From NCBI RefSeq assembly GCF_003336665.1, contig NZ_QPIJ01000017.1, positions 1 to 64,000 on the forward strand: a stretch of DNA of 64,000 bases, written 5' to 3'. Position numbers and translations under genes: made by a program. This DNA comes from Vreelandella rituensis (lineage in GTDB: Bacteria > Pseudomonadota > Gammaproteobacteria > Pseudomonadales > Halomonadaceae). The notes under the pieces are model-generated. The model was not told the DNA's origin. It worked only from the letters and a program-made list of their open reading frames with translations, and ran no database searches. Positions within the stretch are counted from its first letter, which is position 1. Each line of letters begins with the position of its first letter. Of the stretch, positions 8,712-19,125 are shown piece after piece.

Positions 8712-9932
8712 TTAGATGCCGGCTGCCTGGCGAAGAGCGTCGGCCTTGTTGGTCTTTTCCCAAGGAAAAGCGGTAAAGATTTCGACTTGCTGCTTGCCTT
8801 GATCATCGATCCAGGCGTAGCTGGATTCGAACGGCTCGCGACCGAAATGGCCGTAAGCCGAGGTCAAGCGGTACATCGGATGCAGCAGATCCAGCATCCG
8901 GGTGATCGCGAAGGGGCGCAGATCGAAATACTCGCGCACCAGTTCGACGATCTTGGCTTCCTCGATCTTGCCGGTACCAAAGGTATCGATAGCCACCGAG
9001 GTCGGTTCCGCCACGCCAATGGCATAGGCCACTTGAATTTCGCATTTGTCGGCTAGGCCTGCGGCGACGATGTTCTTTGCCACATAACGCCCGGCATACG
9101 CCGCGCTACGGTCGACCTTGGACGGATCCTTGCCCGAAAAAGCCCCGCCGCCGTGGCGCGCCATGCCGCCGTAGGTGTCGACGATGATCTTGCGACCGGT
9201 CAAGCCACAGTCGCCCACCGGACCCCCTATCACGAACTTGCCGGTGGGGTTGATGTGATATTGGGTCTTTTCGTCGAGCCATTCCGCCGGTAACACATGC
9301 TCGATGATTTCGCTCTTGACCATCTTGCGCAAGTCTTCCTGCTCGATGTCCGGATCATGCTGGGTGGAAAGCACCACCGCATCGACGCCGCAGGGTCGGC
9401 CTTCAGCATTGTAGCGGAAGGTGACTTGGCTCTTGGCGTCCGGACGCAGCCACGGCAACATGCCGTGCTTGCGCAGTTCCGCCTGGCGCTCGACCAAGCG
9501 ATGGGAATAGTGGATCGGGGCCGGCATGAACGTCTCGGTTTCGTTGCTGGCATAGCCGAACATCAAGCCCTGGTCGCCCGCGCCTTGATCTTCCGGCTTG
9601 GTACGATCCACGCCCTGGGCGATGTCCACGCTCTGCTTGCCGATCAAGTTGATCACCCCGCAGGTGGCGCCGTCATAACCGACATCCGAGGAGGTATAAC
9701 CGATATCGGTGATCACCTCTCGCACCAACGCCTCCAGGTCCACCCAGGCGGTGGTGGTAATTTCACCGGCAATAATGGCTACACCGGTCTTTACCAAGGT
9801 TTCGCATGCCACGCGCGCCTGTTTATCGCGGGCAATGATGGCGTCCAGCACCGCATCGGAAATCTGGTCGGCGATCTTGTCCGGATGCCCCTCGGAGACG
9901 GACTCGGACGTAAACAGGGAATATTCGCTCAT
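8712..9932 (-). CDS. metK: S-adenosylmethionine synthetase
   Basis: Makes S-adenosylmethionine, triphosphate cleaved to phosphate and pyrophosphate, from methionine and ATP in the cytosol. 406 residues, slightly above the usual 380-400. The N-terminal [19 protein letters not shown], the signature [12 protein letters not shown] and the P-loop-like [19 protein letters not shown] are complete. The gene starts 39 bases downstream of cfa and ends 94 bases before luxS, so co-transcription is possible. No SAM riboswitch consensus is visible in the short gaps. Confidence 0.97.
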   Translation of the reverse strand: MSEYSLFTSESVSEGHPDKIADQISDAVLDAIIARDKQARVACETLVKTGVAIIAGEITTTAWVDLEALVREVITDIGYTSSDVGYDGATCGVINLIGKQSVDIAQGVDRTKPEDQGAGDQGLMFGYASNETETFMPAPIHYSHRLVERQAELRKHGMLPWLRPDAKSQVTFRYNAEGRPCGVDAVVLSTQHDPDIEQEDLRKMVKSEIIEHVLPAEWLDEKTQYHINPTGKFVIGGPVGDCGLTGRKIIVDTYGGMARHGGGAFSGKDPSKVDRSAAYAGRYVAKNIVAAGLADKCEIQVAYAIGVAEPTSVAIDTFGTGKIEEAKIVELVREYFDLRPFAITRMLDLLHPMYRLTSAYGHFGREPFESSYAWIDDQGKQQVEIFTAFPWEKTNKADALRQAAGI

Positions 9933-9971
9933 TTATCTCATCTGTTGGTAAAGAGTGAAGGAAAGAGGATA

Positions 9972-11129
9972 TCAACTGACCCGATGGTAGCCGCCGATGA
10001 CACCTTTCTTGCTGAGCACGAACTGCCAGAGCTGGATGTCGCGGGCGCGGAAGGCCCCGGCACAGCTGAGCAGGTAATAGCGCCACATGCGGTAGAAGCG
10101 CTCGCCGTAGACTGCAGCAAACTGTGGCCAGGCGGCCTCGAAATTCTCGTGCCAAGCCATCAGGGTCTTGTCGTAATCGGCACCGAAGTTGTGCAGGTCT
10201 TCGACCACGAACAGTTCCTCGGCAGCGTCGGTGACATGACCCAGAGCGGGCAGGTCGCCGTTGGGGAAGATATATTTGTCAATCCATGGGTCCGGCGAGG
10301 TGCCACGCACGTTCTTGCCAATGGTGTGCAACAGAAAAAGTCCGTCATCCTTCAGGCAGCGCTCGGCGACCTCCATGTAGGTTCGATAGTTTTTTCGACC
10401 GACATGCTCGAACATGCCGATGCTGATGATGCGATCGAATTGCTCGGTTTCTTCGCGGTAGTCCTGCAAGCGAAACTCCACCGGCAAGCCTTGCTTCATC
10501 AAGCTCTTCCCGTAGTCGGCTTGCTCGCGGGAAATGGTCAGGCCCACGCATTCCACACCGTAGTGTTCGGCGGCATAGGCCATGAAACTTCCCCAGCCGC
10601 AACCGATGTCGAGCACCCGCATGCCGGGTTTCAGCTCCAGCTTGCGACAGATCAGATCGAGCTTGGCCTCCTGGGCTTCGACCAGGTTATCGGCATCTTT
10701 CCAGTAGCCGCAGGTGTAGGTCATACGTGAGTCGAGCATGGCGGCATAGAAGTCGTTGCCGAGATCGTAGTGAGCCTCACCGACCTCGAAGGCACGCTTG
10801 GCGGTCTGCAGGTTAAGCAGACGGCTACGCAGATGATGAAAGACCAGCTTGCGCGGATTAATTACGTCGGGAAGCCGGGCACGCATCAGGTGATAGAAGA
10901 ATTCATCGAGATGCTCGGCGTCCCAGGCACCGTTCATGTAAGCCTCGCCGAGGCCCAGATTGCCACGGGCCAGCGCCTCGTCAATAACACCGTGGGCATT
11001 GAAGCGGATGTCCCAGGGGCGGTCGCCGTTGATTTGGATGTCCGCCTTTTCCAGCAGCTCGGCGACGAAGCGCTGGGAAGAGGAGAATTCATCGAAGAAG
11101 GCAGAATGGCTGAAGGTAGTACTGTTCAA
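9972..11129 (-). CDS. cfa: Cyclopropane-fatty-acyl-phospholipid synthase
   Basis: SAM-dependent methyltransferase that converts unsaturated acyl chains of membrane phospholipids into cyclopropane chains, typically under salt, acid or stationary-phase stress. 385 residues with an N-terminal lipid-binding part and the SAM fold: GEAHYDLGNDFY, MTYTCGYW, the nucleotide motif VLDIGCGWGS, then FDRIISIGMFEHVG and the C-terminal WQFVLSKKG. The start is TTG 11129, with AAGGA 8 bases upstream; an in-frame stop just before it rules out a longer form. Being a heavy user of SAM, it fits beside metK. Confidence 0.95.
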   Translation of the reverse strand: MNSTTFSHSAFFDEFSSSQRFVAELLEKADIQINGDRPWDIRFNAHGVIDEALARGNLGLGEAYMNGAWDAEHLDEFFYHLMRARLPDVINPRKLVFHHLRSRLLNLQTAKRAFEVGEAHYDLGNDFYAAMLDSRMTYTCGYWKDADNLVEAQEAKLDLICRKLELKPGMRVLDIGCGWGSFMAYAAEHYGVECVGLTISREQADYGKSLMKQGLPVEFRLQDYREETEQFDRIISIGMFEHVGRKNYRTYMEVAERCLKDDGLFLLHTIGKNVRGTSPDPWIDKYIFPNGDLPALGHVTDAAEELFVVEDLHNFGADYDKTLMAWHENFEAAWPQFAAVYGERFYRMWRYYLLSCAGAFRARDIQLWQFVLSKKGVIGGYHRVS

Positions 11130-11274
11130 TGGTTAATTCCTTGTCATGCCCTCCATGAAGGAGAGGCGCTGTCATAGGGAGACCTCATATCAAAGTAAAT
11201 GGAAAATATCGCATGTCAGGGTGGGGTGAGCGTCATCTTGTTGACTCCTCTGGGTAATGCACTTGGCTTTAGGA

Positions 11275-11315
11275 AATAAAAAAAACCGGCGCACACCAAG
11301 GTCGGTGGGCCGGTT
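11275..11315 (-). terminator. Rho-independent terminator of the uspA-sulP unit
   Basis: An 8-bp perfect stem (AAACCGGC with GCCGGTTT) lies just after the stop of the universal stress gene and is followed on the minus strand by a T-run. It also separates the unit from cfa. Confidence 0.85.
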
Positions 11316-11325
11316 TCGGGGAAAT

Positions 11326-12180
11326 CTATCGCAGCAGCAGGACCGGAATCGTCGCCTTGCGCAGCATCTCGGTGGTGGTGCTGCCCACCAACAGGTGGCG
11401 AATCCGTGAGTGGCCGTAAGCCCCCATCACTAGCAAATCTATATCCTGTTCTTCTTGATAGGCACGTAGCGTTGCCTCCACCTCACCGGCGCGAATGGTG
11501 CCCTCGGCCTCATGCCCAGCTTCGCGTAGCGTCTTCAACGCCCAGTCTAGCTGTGAGCGGTGGTCGCCGGTCTCGGCGCCTACGATCACCACATGTACTG
11601 GAATGGCGTCGAACAGCGGACTACGTGCCAGCATTTCCACTCCTTTGCGGGTGGTCTTGCTGCCGTCGAAGGCGAGCATTACCTTCTCCGGTCGCTTGAA
11701 GGAGCCGGTCACCATCAGGATCGGCCGGTGCAGGGTGCGTACTGTCCGTTCCAGGTTGGATCCCAGGTGATTGATGTCCTGATGAGCCGTCTCGCCGCGC
11801 TTGCCCATCACCAACAGCCGGATCTCGCTCTGTAGTTCCTCCAGCGTCTCCACTAAAGTGCCATTGCGCTGACGGCAGGTTGAATCACTCACCCCGTTCT
11901 CGATGGCGCGCTCCTTGGCCTCCTTGAGCAACAGGCGTCCCTGCTCCTGGGCTACCTTGGCGCGCTGCTCATCGAGGTCCGCCAGCTCTGCAAGCAGTTG
12001 CTCACGCGAGCCCAGACCGATATTGCCAGAGAGATTGCGCTCCTCTGGCGGTAGGTGGTTGTCGTTTACGTGCAGGAAGGTCAACGGGGCCTGGAGTACC
12101 AGGCTGGCCCAGGCAGCGTAGTCGCACACCTCTTCGGAAAACTGTGAGCCGTCGATGGCGGCCATTACCTGTTCTGTCAT
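11326..12180 (-). CDS. Tandem-domain universal stress protein
   Basis: 284-residue cytosolic protein made of two UspA folds in tandem. The C-terminal one carries the ATP-binding pattern G-x2-G-x9-G-S/T (MGAYGHSRIRHLLVGST) and the strand VMLAFDGS. The first starts MAAIDGSQFSEEV and has VMGKRGETA in the equivalent loop. It lies 13 bases after a SulP transporter gene, a pairing common in marine gamma-proteobacteria, where the Usp domain may respond to ATP or ion status and act on the transporter. A GGAGCAG site precedes ATG 12180. Confidence 0.92.
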   Translation of the reverse strand: MTEQVMAAIDGSQFSEEVCDYAAWASLVLQAPLTFLHVNDNHLPPEERNLSGNIGLGSREQLLAELADLDEQRAKVAQEQGRLLLKEAKERAIENGVSDSTCRQRNGTLVETLEELQSEIRLLVMGKRGETAHQDINHLGSNLERTVRTLHRPILMVTGSFKRPEKVMLAFDGSKTTRKGVEMLARSPLFDAIPVHVVIVGAETGDHRSQLDWALKTLREAGHEAEGTIRAGEVEATLRAYQEEQDIDLLVMGAYGHSRIRHLLVGSTTTEMLRKATIPVLLLR

Positions 12181-12193
12181 AGCGTACTGCTCC

Positions 12194-13684
12194 TTAATGG
12201 CCGCCCATCAATTTCTCGACGGCTTCGGGGTCGTCATGCACGGCATAGCGGTCGACGATGGTGGCACTGGCCTCGTTGAGACCGATCATCTCCACCTCCG
12301 TGCCCTCGCGGCGGAACTTGATCACTACCCGGTCCAGGGTCTGGACGGCGGTGATATCCCAGAAGTGGGCGCGCGACAAGTCGATGGTGACCTTCTCCAC
12401 GGTTTCCTTGAAGTCGAATGCCTCGCCGAAGCGCTCGGAAGAGGTGAAGAACACCTGTCCCACCACACGGTAGATGCGTCGGCTTCCCTCGTCGGCTTCC
12501 TCGCTGCCGATGTAGAGGATGTTGCCGACCTTGTTGGCGAAATTCATGGCGGCAAGCAGCACACCGACGAAAACGCCAATCGCCAGGTTATGTGTGAACA
12601 CCACGACGACCACCGTCGCCACCATCACCATATTGGTGCTCATCGGGTGATTCTTGAGATCCTTGATCGAGCTCCAGCTGAAGGTACCGATGGAAACCAT
12701 GATCATCACCGCCACCAGGGCCGCCATGGGAATCTGGGAGACCCAGTCCGCCAGGAACACCACCATCAGCAGCAGCACAACACCGGCAATAAGCGAAGAC
12801 ATGCGACGGCGACCGCCTGACTTGATATTGATCACCGACTGGCCGATCATCGCGCAGCCCGCCATGCCGCCGATCAGGCCAGCGCCGATGTTGGCGATAC
12901 CTTGGCCCTTGCACTCGCGGTTCTTATTGCTCTTGGTGTCGGTCAGATCGTCAATGATGGTGGCGGTCATCATCGATTCCAGCAAGCCCACCACAGTCAG
13001 CATCAGAGCCGTCGGCAGGATGATCATCAAGGTTTCGAGATTGAGCGGTACGTCCGGCCACAGGAAGATCGGCAGGCTATCCGGCAGCTCGCCCATGTCA
13101 CCGACGCTGCGGATCTCCATGCCGGTGAGCATATAGACGGCGGTCAGTACCACGATGCAAACCAGCGGCGAGGGAATGACTTTGCCGATCACCGGCACAT
13201 AAGGTAAGCCATAGATGATCGCCAGGCCGGCCAGCGTCATGGCGTATACATGCCACGTCACCCCCGTCAATTCAGGGAGCTGGGCCATGAAGATCAGGAT
13301 CGCCAGGGCGTTGACGAAGCCGGTGACTACCGAGCGTGACACGAAGCGCATCAGCTCGGCGAGCCGCAGGTACCCCGCGATGATCTGCAACACCCCGGTG
13401 AGCAACGTGGCCGCCAGCAGGTATTCCAGGCCATGATCCTTGACCAGCAGAACCATCAGAAGCGCCATCGCGCCGGTGGCACCCGAAATCATCCCGGAAC
13501 GACCACCGGTGAAAGAAATGATCACACAGATGGCAAAGGAGGCGTAGAGGCCGACCTTGGGGTCGACGCCGGCGATGATGGAGAAGGCGATAGCTTCGGG
13601 AATTAGCGCCAGAGCGACGACGATGCCCGCCAGGGTGTCGCCCTTGAGGTTGGAGAACCAACTTAGTTTCATTTTTTCGTACAT
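12194..13684 (-). CDS. SulP-family anion transporter with STAS domain
   Basis: 496-residue inner-membrane transporter of the SLC26/SulP family, likely moving bicarbonate, sulfate or another inorganic anion. The membrane part starts with [21 protein letters not shown] and includes the conserved [15 protein letters not shown] and [10 protein letters not shown] loops; about 11-12 hydrophobic segments are visible. A cytosolic STAS domain of about 120 residues ends the protein ([17 protein letters not shown]). Specificity cannot be read from sequence, though BicA-like bicarbonate uptake is a common role for this short type. It forms a two-gene unit with the downstream universal stress gene. Confidence 0.92.
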   Translation of the reverse strand: MYEKMKLSWFSNLKGDTLAGIVVALALIPEAIAFSIIAGVDPKVGLYASFAICVIISFTGGRSGMISGATGAMALLMVLLVKDHGLEYLLAATLLTGVLQIIAGYLRLAELMRFVSRSVVTGFVNALAILIFMAQLPELTGVTWHVYAMTLAGLAIIYGLPYVPVIGKVIPSPLVCIVVLTAVYMLTGMEIRSVGDMGELPDSLPIFLWPDVPLNLETLMIILPTALMLTVVGLLESMMTATIIDDLTDTKSNKNRECKGQGIANIGAGLIGGMAGCAMIGQSVINIKSGGRRRMSSLIAGVVLLLMVVFLADWVSQIPMAALVAVMIMVSIGTFSWSSIKDLKNHPMSTNMVMVATVVVVVFTHNLAIGVFVGVLLAAMNFANKVGNILYIGSEEADEGSRRIYRVVGQVFFTSSERFGEAFDFKETVEKVTIDLSRAHFWDITAVQTLDRVVIKFRREGTEVEMIGLNEASATIVDRYAVHDDPEAVEKLMGGH

Positions 13685-14328
13685 GCTGCGGTCCAGTCAG
13701 GGGGTGAAGCAATTCAGCCTCGTGACACGATAGCAATGACGCACACAGCCACCCGGCACCTGGATAGATGCAGAGCAAGACAATGAAAAGTGAGAGTCAC
13801 GTACGTGTCGGGGCAGAGGAGGCGCCATTGACGTAGCGTGATGATCAGGCGTGTCGCCTCGTTGATGGCGAGTCAGCCCGGAGAAGGAGGGAGCGCTAGG
13901 GCGGGGTCATCAGCCCTGAGAGAGAAGTTGTCATAGTGCTATAGCCTTTTATCGCGATGATCGACATTTTTCATAGAGCACCAGGGCCAGCCCGGTGTAA
14001 TTACATGCCATCTCATGGAAACGAGCATTTTACCAAAATTCATATTGCATTGCACCCGGGCGTTGCATTGCTAAAAAGGAAGTAAATAACAATGCTTTTG
14101 ATTGGAATGATAATCCACTGGGCAATCGTTCACCCATTAGGGATGCCTGGCTGGATGGTGGTGAAATAACCAGCATGAAGCCAATCAAATTGAAATTTCC
14201 GCCATGGACAACTAGCTTTTCTAGAGCATGCAAACTTGGAAGTACGAGTATTGCAGCAGCGCTGAAGTAACGGAAGCGCTTGGCTAATGCACTTCAAGTG
14301 ATTGATAAAACGAAAAGGGAGACTAACG
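13685..14328. other. Divergent intergenic region sulP / CBS gene
   Basis: About 640 bases with no credible gene. It must hold the promoters for sulP (minus) and the CBS gene (plus). A short imperfect dyad, AGCGCTGAAG...AGCGCTT, lies near 14258-14280. Nothing else is recognised. Confidence 0.6.
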
Positions 14329-14751
14329 ATGCAAGCCAAAGAAGTCATGACGACACGCCCTAAATACCTGAATACAGATGCCTCCATTCGTGAGGTGGCA
14401 GAATTGATGCGCGATACAGATTCCGGCTTCGAGCCTCTTGTTCGTGGTGATAAAGTGGAGGGAGTACTCACTGATCGCGATATCACCATTCGCGGCATTG
14501 CCGAAGGCAAGAAACCCGAAGACAAGGCAACCGATATCGCAACGCAAACTGCGCTCTATACTTTTTCAGACACGGATGTACTGGATGTGCTGAAAAATAT
14601 GCAGGAGCAGGAGGTTCAGCGTCTATTGGTGCTAAAAAGCCCGGATCAGAAGGATTTGGTGGGCATTATTACCGTGGGTGATATCGCCGACCACTGCAAC
14701 GATGAGGCCGTGCGCAAGGAGCTGGTCAATTGCGCCAAACATTATCGTTGA
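14329..14751 (+). CDS. CBS-domain pair protein
   Basis: 140-residue stand-alone Bateman module: two CBS domains, first VMTTRPKYLNTDASIREVAELM...VLTDRDITIRG, second DVLDVLKNMQEQEVQRLLVL...GIITVGDIA. Such proteins bind adenosine nucleotides and sense energy status or regulate partners; no partner is adjacent. The start is ATG 14329, with AAAAGGGA about 9 bases upstream. The longer frame from 14302 adds only nine residues and lacks a ribosome site. Confidence 0.9.
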   Translation: MQAKEVMTTRPKYLNTDASIREVAELMRDTDSGFEPLVRGDKVEGVLTDRDITIRGIAEGKKPEDKATDIATQTALYTFSDTDVLDVLKNMQEQEVQRLLVLKSPDQKDLVGIITVGDIADHCNDEAVRKELVNCAKHYR

Positions 14752-14815
14752 GCATTTTTTTGAGCTGTCCACAGGCTTTTGCAGCGAAGGACAGCCCCAT
14801 TCATGCAATTTTCAG

Positions 14816-16933
14816 CTACTGATGAAGCGCGTTCACTTGATCTGCATCAACTGCACTGTGTGCATTTTCACCGGTGATGAATGTCGATGGCTGACCGATA
14901 TAAGTGAGCGTTAAACGGTGCATGGCGCGTGTACAGGCCACGTAAAGCAGATTGCGCTCCATATCGGTGGTGTAGTTCTTTTCGCTCGCGTCCGGGACAA
15001 CCACTCGGTCAAACTCCAGCCCTTTGGCCATGTGCGCGGTACAGACGACAATCCCTTGGCCAAAGGCCGCGCTATGTTCGCTTAATAGCTGCAAGCGTTT
15101 GAACTCGCCATCCAAGGCGTCAAACACCTTGCGCGCCTGCTTTTGAGTTTTGCACACAATGCCGAGGGTGTTGTGGTCGGATTGCGAAAAAACACGGGCC
15201 ATGTCGGTAATGGCGGCTAGCTCGTCTTTGCGGCTACGGTAGCGCTCAACACTTGGCGGCTCGCCATGGCGTTCAATCGCTTCAAAATCGGGATTATAAG
15301 CAATTCTCTGGGCGAAATGGGCAATCTCGATGCTGGAACGGTAGCTTTTGTTCAGCGTGACGCATAGCGCTTGGCGCAGCACCTGGCGGATTTCCTCCGC
15401 CTTTGAGGCGCTATACGGGTTTACCGACTGGTAGGCATCGCCAAGGATGGTTTTCTTGCAGGAGAATAGCCGCCCAATTACGGCGTACTGCACCGGCGTG
15501 TAATCCTGCATTTCATCGATCAGCAGGTGCTTGACGTTACGCCAGGACGATTGCACGCCCTCCAGACGTATTTTGAGATAAATCAGCGGGAAGACGTCGG
15601 CGTATTCCAGCCGCCCGCGCGAGGCGGTTTTGAACATTTCCGGCTGCTCAATCCAGTCATAAAAGCCTTTGTACGTCTCGCGTAGCGTGGTCTGTTGGAG
15701 CATCTTTTTGACTGCGGCTTTGAGCTCTTTGCGCTCCTCTCGCTCCAGGTCGTAGTTGTATTGATTGCCGATCTTGCGCTCGATCTCCCAGCTGACCTGC
15801 TTCAAGCGCTCGTTGGTGGGCAGGTGACGATGCTTGCGAAACACTTCCTCAAGCAGCCAGGCGGGCACCAGGCGACGAGCGATCCATAGATCCTCGGCGA
15901 CAAAGCGGTTGGCTTCGACGTGGGCGGCATAGCGGTCGAGTTGCGTTAAAAATGCGGGTGAGACTTTAAAGCGCAGACGCGCTTTCATCACGTCATCATT
16001 TTTCTCCAGTAGTGCAGTGGTCTGCTCGAAAAAGGTCTCGAAGCGATATGTGCCTTCCAGTAGCTCGTTGGCCAAGTCTTCCATGCCGATTTCATTCACC
16101 GTCTCTTCGCCAAGCTCGGGCAGTACGTTAGAGATGTAGTTGGCGAACACGCGGTTGGGAGAGATAATCAGAATATCTTTTGAGGTTAACGTGTCCTTGA
16201 AGCGGTAGAGCAAATAGGCGATACGATGCAGCGCAATCGAGGTCTTGCCCGAGCCTGCTACGCCCTGGATGATTAACGCATTCGCTTCATCGTTACGAAT
16301 AATCGCATTTTGATCCCGCTGGATGGTTGCGACGATGTTCTTCATGCCCTCATCTGAGGCACGGCTGAGTTCGTCCTGCAGGACGTCATCGACCACGTGA
16401 ACAGCGCTATCGATCATCAGTTCAATGGCACCGCCCTTGATGCGAAACTGGCGCTTGAGAGAGATTTCGCCAGCGACGTTACCCTCGGGGCTTTCGTACA
16501 CGGCGGGGCCGGTTTCGTAGTCGTAAAACAGCGAGGCTATCGGCGCACGCCAGTCATATACACGGTTTTCCCCTGCCATATCGTCGCGAAAGTGGTGCAC
16601 GCCGATATAAATCGGTTCCTGCCGGCCGTGGCGGGTAAAATCAAAGCGGCCAAAGTAGGGCGAGTCTTTGAGTTTTTCCAATCGATGGCGCCTTGTCAGC
16701 GCGTTATCCCCCGTCATCACCGCCTGCTGAATAGATTCGCGAGCAGAGATTTTTTCGATGTGATCCATCTCGTCGCGGCTGTTCCACAGATACTCTTTTT
16801 GCGTCTGAATATCATCCGCGTAGGCAGTGAGGCGTTCATCAAGCTCGGCAATATTGATGCTGATGCGCTGCAAAACATTTTCAAGATGATACTGTTCCGC
16901 ATCGCGTTGGGGTTGATCGTTGGTCGTTGTCAT
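14816..16933 (-). CDS. HelD-like UvrD-family ATPase
   Basis: 705-residue SF1 ATPase related to HelD, which in Firmicutes and Actinobacteria pulls RNA polymerase off DNA and recycles it. An N-terminal coiled-coil arm (first ~100 residues) is followed by Walker A in IIQGVAGSGKTSIALHR, Walker B LIDEMQDYTPVQ, and the C-terminal AHMAKGLEFDRVVVPDAS and LLYVACTRAMHRLTL. The arm before the first ATPase half and the LxxRxAYL segment after Walker A are HelD hallmarks. UvrD or AddA-type repair helicases are less likely because nuclease and long 1B/2B insertions are missing. Proteobacterial members are poorly studied. Confidence 0.85.
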   Translation of the reverse strand: MTTTNDQPQRDAEQYHLENVLQRISINIAELDERLTAYADDIQTQKEYLWNSRDEMDHIEKISARESIQQAVMTGDNALTRRHRLEKLKDSPYFGRFDFTRHGRQEPIYIGVHHFRDDMAGENRVYDWRAPIASLFYDYETGPAVYESPEGNVAGEISLKRQFRIKGGAIELMIDSAVHVVDDVLQDELSRASDEGMKNIVATIQRDQNAIIRNDEANALIIQGVAGSGKTSIALHRIAYLLYRFKDTLTSKDILIISPNRVFANYISNVLPELGEETVNEIGMEDLANELLEGTYRFETFFEQTTALLEKNDDVMKARLRFKVSPAFLTQLDRYAAHVEANRFVAEDLWIARRLVPAWLLEEVFRKHRHLPTNERLKQVSWEIERKIGNQYNYDLEREERKELKAAVKKMLQQTTLRETYKGFYDWIEQPEMFKTASRGRLEYADVFPLIYLKIRLEGVQSSWRNVKHLLIDEMQDYTPVQYAVIGRLFSCKKTILGDAYQSVNPYSASKAEEIRQVLRQALCVTLNKSYRSSIEIAHFAQRIAYNPDFEAIERHGEPPSVERYRSRKDELAAITDMARVFSQSDHNTLGIVCKTQKQARKVFDALDGEFKRLQLLSEHSAAFGQGIVVCTAHMAKGLEFDRVVVPDASEKNYTTDMERNLLYVACTRAMHRLTLTYIGQPSTFITGENAHSAVDADQVNALHQ

Positions 16934-16989
16934 TGCACCTGTCAGAAAATCAAATCAATCAATTGAAAAGAAAAGTGGGGCTATCCGCT

Positions 16990-18606
16990 TTAAACAGCAC
17001 CGATTTCTCGTGTGCTTTGAAAGGTGATATCCGGCCATTTTTCCATAGTGAGTTCCAGTACGGCCCGGTTAGGAGACATAAAGGCTAGGGCACCTGCGGC
17101 ATCGCGCGCCAAGCGGTTGGCGTTGGCTTGGGTAAATTTTTTCATGTGGGCGTCATCTCCCTTTACCCAAAGGGCTTTCTGTACCGGGACCCTATCAAAG
17201 GCGGCATCGATTTTATATTCCGTCAGTAGACGGTGGGCGACGGTTTCAAACTGTAGCTGGCCGACAGCACCGAGTACGATGCCGGTTTTTTCTAGTGGGT
17301 CAAACACCTGGATCGTACCCTCTTCGCCTAGTTCTTTAAGCGCTTTATTCAGCTGCTTGGCGCGCAGGGGGTCATTAAGCCGTGCGACTTTGAAGATTTC
17401 CGGTGAGAAGTGAGGAATTCCTTCAAGCTCAATCATATCGCCTTGGGTAATCACATCGCCAATGCGCAGTTTGCCGTGATTGGGAATGCCAATGATATCT
17501 CCAGCGTAAGCGCTGGAAAGATGCGCTCGTTCCTGAGCCATGAAGGTGATAGCGTGATCCAGACGAATGGGCTTGGCGCTGCGTACGTGCTTAACCTTGA
17601 GCCCTTGGCGGTACTCTCCCGAACAGATGCGCAGAAAGGCAATGCGGTCACGGTGCTGCGGGTTCATGTTGGCCTGAATTTTGAACACGATGCCGGTGAA
17701 ATCGGGTGCGTCTGGGTATACGGTACGCTGCTTGGCTTCGCGTGGGCGCGGTGCCGGTGCCCACTCGACGAGGGCTTGGAGTATATCGCGCACGCCGAAA
17801 TTATTGATCGCCGAGCCGAAAAACACGGGTGAGATATTGCCGTTCAAAAACGCCTCATGATCAAACGGCTCCGCTGCCGCTTCGACGACTTCCAGCTCTT
17901 CTTTAAAACTGGCATGAGCAATGGGGTAATGGTCGCGAAGAAAGGGATGGTCTGCGCCATCCAGTACCTCAATGGATTCATCACCGAGGTTGTTGACCCC
18001 TGGCATGAATTTGAGCATTTGCGCTTTGTGCAAGTCGTAAACGCCTGCAAAATCTTTGCCCATCCCTACCGGCCAGGTGATCGGTGCACAGCCCAGTTTC
18101 AGGATATCTTCAATTTCATCGATTAACTCAAGTGGTTCGCGGACTTCTCGATCCATCTTGTTGATAAACGTAATAACAGGCGTTTTACGTAGTCGGCATA
18201 CCTCTAATAGTTTGATAGTTTGTGCTTCAACACCTTTGGCAGCATCAATCACCATCAAGGCGGCGTCGACGGCGGTAAGTACACGGTAGGTATCTTCGGA
18301 AAAATCTTGGTGGCCGGGCGTGTCTAGAAGATTAATCACACAGCCCTGGTGTTCAAATTGCATCACGGAGCTGGCAACGGAAATGCCGCGCTGTTTTTCG
18401 ACTTCCATCCAGTCTGATGTGGCAAATTGGTTGCTTTTCTTTGCTTTGACTGTGCCCGCCGAGCGTATGGCACCGCCATACATCAAAAGCTTCTCGGTTA
18501 GCGTTGTTTTGCCCGCATCGGGGTGAGAGATAATCGCAAAGGTACGGCGGCGTTCAACTTCACGTTGCAGCGTTGTGGCACTGTTGTCAGCGTACTGAGA
18601 AGACAT
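16990..18606 (-). CDS. prfC: Peptide chain release factor 3
   Basis: Translational GTPase that removes RF1/RF2 from the ribosome after termination. 538 residues. GTPase motifs: G1 SHPDAGKTTL, G2/G3 region SVASSVMQF then DTPGHQDF, and G4 INKMDRE. The region GEEGTIQVFDPLEK and the C-terminal domain are typical of RF3. It is followed by a small unknown gene on the same strand. Confidence 0.97.
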   Translation of the reverse strand: MSSQYADNSATTLQREVERRRTFAIISHPDAGKTTLTEKLLMYGGAIRSAGTVKAKKSNQFATSDWMEVEKQRGISVASSVMQFEHQGCVINLLDTPGHQDFSEDTYRVLTAVDAALMVIDAAKGVEAQTIKLLEVCRLRKTPVITFINKMDREVREPLELIDEIEDILKLGCAPITWPVGMGKDFAGVYDLHKAQMLKFMPGVNNLGDESIEVLDGADHPFLRDHYPIAHASFKEELEVVEAAAEPFDHEAFLNGNISPVFFGSAINNFGVRDILQALVEWAPAPRPREAKQRTVYPDAPDFTGIVFKIQANMNPQHRDRIAFLRICSGEYRQGLKVKHVRSAKPIRLDHAITFMAQERAHLSSAYAGDIIGIPNHGKLRIGDVITQGDMIELEGIPHFSPEIFKVARLNDPLRAKQLNKALKELGEEGTIQVFDPLEKTGIVLGAVGQLQFETVAHRLLTEYKIDAAFDRVPVQKALWVKGDDAHMKKFTQANANRLARDAAGALAFMSPNRAVLELTMEKWPDITFQSTREIGAV

Positions 18607-18660
18607 GTTACGAAACCTGGCTGAAGAAATGTATGTAGTGGGCCGGCTTTGTGTAGTTGA

Positions 18661-18882
18661 TTAATCTTGCATGTATCGCCAAGTCTTTACGCCGCGCACT
18701 ATTGCCCGGTTGGTCATGCTCAAAAAACGGCCTTTTTCTAGGATGGCCGAGGTAACACCGGAGCCGTGTATATCCTGATAGACGACGAGCAAAGGTTTTT
18801 TTGGATCAATGGGTAAATATTGATGGACGCTGATACCGCCATCGCTGGTTGAAAGCTGGACGATAGTTTCGTGGATATTCAT
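18661..18882 (-). CDS. Small conserved-looking protein, unknown
   Basis: 73-residue protein with an AAGGGA site 5 bases before ATG 18882. It is predicted to be soluble, with no signal and no cysteine. Regular alternating strands (IVQLSTSDGGISVHQYL, PLLVVYQDI) suggest a small beta fold. Family not recognised. Confidence 0.5.
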   Translation of the reverse strand: MNIHETIVQLSTSDGGISVHQYLPIDPKKPLLVVYQDIHGSGVTSAILEKGRFLSMTNRAIVRGVKTWRYMQD

Positions 18883-19125
18883 ACATTTCCCTTATAAATC
18901 AGGTGATTGATTTGAGGTGCTGCAAGCGAGCAGCATGAATAAGGAAAAGCTGAATAATTAGGGCGGCGTAAGCGGTAGGCGATGATGGAACACAGGGCGG
19001 GTGTCGTGTAGTAACTGTGACATGAGAAACCTCGTGCAGTTACCAGCGACCTTGGAGTTAAGGTATCTGGGAGAGTTAACAGGGGTAATGTTATCAGAAT
19101 TGAGGCGAGGCGATCGATAGCCACT

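Noticed and set aside
9297..10730. 477-codon plus-strand frame across metK and cfa
   Set aside because: It is a high-GC antisense shadow of two well-supported minus-strand genes and has no recognisable family.
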